Assembly: GCA_023301785.1 (NCBI GenBank) | Contig: JALZUF010000141.1 | Location: 1 to 6,078, forward strand | Length of the DNA stretch: 6,078 nucleotides | Direction of reading: 5' to 3' | From: Alphaproteobacteria bacterium | GTDB lineage: Bacteria; Pseudomonadota; Alphaproteobacteria; Micavibrionales; Micavibrionaceae | Part shown: piece by piece, positions 5,743 through 6,078 of the stretch | Layout of the letters: every line of letters begins with the position of its first letter | Position numbering within the stretch: the stretch's first letter is position 1 | Translations under genes and position numbers: made by a program | The notes under the pieces: model-generated | Told to the model about the DNA's origin: nothing | Database searches by the model: none | Seen by the model: the letters and a program-made list of their open reading frames with translations, nothing else

Positions 5743-6078
5743 AGTTTCCGCAGCAAGGGAACAACTACAACGACAACAACAAAAGAGGACACCGCAACAC
5801 TGGTTGCAGCAATCACGCGGCAATGGAAACAAACAAAAAAGCAATGCACATCATGCATTTTGGACATCTACACATGGATATATGGATATCAGCAACCAAG
5901 CAGGATACAGCAACCTAACAAGAAAGGGAACTACAAAGCAAAAGGCAACAAGGAACGATCGAGTGGGGAGACAACCAACACCGAAGATATGCCCAAAGGC
6001 GGAAGAAACATGGATTCACCCGAAGAGCCTGGTGACTCAACCTAAGCGACCAATCAGAGCAAAGAGAACCATATTGAA
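5743..6078 (+). other. 3' untranslated region; no LTR or gene recognised
   Basis: These 336 nt after the stop are A-rich and carry no protein with family resemblance; the two short open frames here look like chance. I compared them by eye with 1-133 and found no shared stretch. Purine-rich runs that could serve as the plus-strand primer are AAGAAAGGGAA (5920-5930), GAGTGGGGAGA (5961-5971), AAAGGCGGAAGAAA (5995-6008) and AAAGAGAA (6061-6068). None is followed directly by TG at a clear LTR start. A weak inverted repeat, AATGCA/TGCATT, lies at 5843-5859. No AATAAA was seen. Confidence 0.6.

Larger units (their letters stand above)
1..6078 (+). mobile_element. Ty1/copia-type LTR retrotransposon, near full length; 3' LTR not seen
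   Basis: The window reads as one retroelement on the + strand: probable 5' LTR end, tRNA primer site, leader, a complete Gag-Pol frame, and a 3' untranslated stretch. The order protease, integrase, reverse transcriptase, RNase H is diagnostic for copia. The coding strand is visibly A-rich and T-poor, a common bias in such elements. No stretch of 1-133 recurs at the 3' end by eye, so the paired LTR that would define the element's limits is missing. True boundaries and target-site duplications therefore cannot be given. The family assignment is very secure; completeness is not. Confidence 0.95.

Noticed and set aside
5843..5859. AATGCA/TGCATT inverted repeat as a terminator or LTR end
   Set aside because: Six A/T-rich pairs with a 5-nt loop are expected by chance, and there is no supporting context.
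5682..6045. Two short forward frames at the 3' end (78 and 61 codons)
   Set aside because: They are Asn/Lys/Gln-rich from A-rich DNA, one overlaps the end of RNase H, and neither has a domain or motif.

Overview
This window is almost entirely one LTR retrotransposon of the Ty1/copia (Pseudoviridae) type. It has a single uninterrupted forward reading frame of 1,818 codons (286-5742). The frame encodes a Gag-Pol polyprotein in the copia order: Gag, zinc knuckle, aspartic protease, integrase, reverse transcriptase, RNase H. Integrase lying before reverse transcriptase separates copia from gypsy elements. All catalytic residues I looked for are present and there is no internal stop, so the copy looks young and possibly competent, although its ends are not fully visible.

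Layout. Positions 1-133 are probably the 3' part, or all, of the 5' LTR. Positions 137-148 match the complement of the anticodon arm of a methionine tRNA, which is the half-tRNA primer site known from Drosophila copia and yeast Ty5. Positions 149-285 are an untranslated leader with a strong hairpin at 215-242. Within the reading frame, Gag occupies residues 1 to about 385 and carries two Cys/His motifs. A 300-residue low-complexity spacer with degenerate tandem repeats (nt 1729-2346) follows, then protease (D688), integrase (D891, D953, E989), a Ser/Glu/Gln-rich linker of about 200 residues, reverse transcriptase (YVDD at 1499-1502) and RNase H (D1669, E1712, D1746). Positions 5743-6078 are A-rich and non-coding, with no recognisable gene and no copy of the 5' end, so the 3' LTR is absent or lies mainly outside the window.

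The host is a eukaryote. The Gag and integrase style (a second C-H-H-C motif after the zinc knuckle, and the 'ESRNVTFIE' end of integrase) reminds me of copia elements in oomycetes and algae, but this is recall without a search and I hold it loosely. There is no host gene, RNA gene or CRISPR array here.

The points most worth a second look are the half-tRNA primer site, the in-frame tandem repeats that run into the protease active site, and an N-terminal Gag segment (nt about 470-735) that looks as though it passed through compensating frameshifts. I see no evidence of an undescribed system beyond the retroelement.
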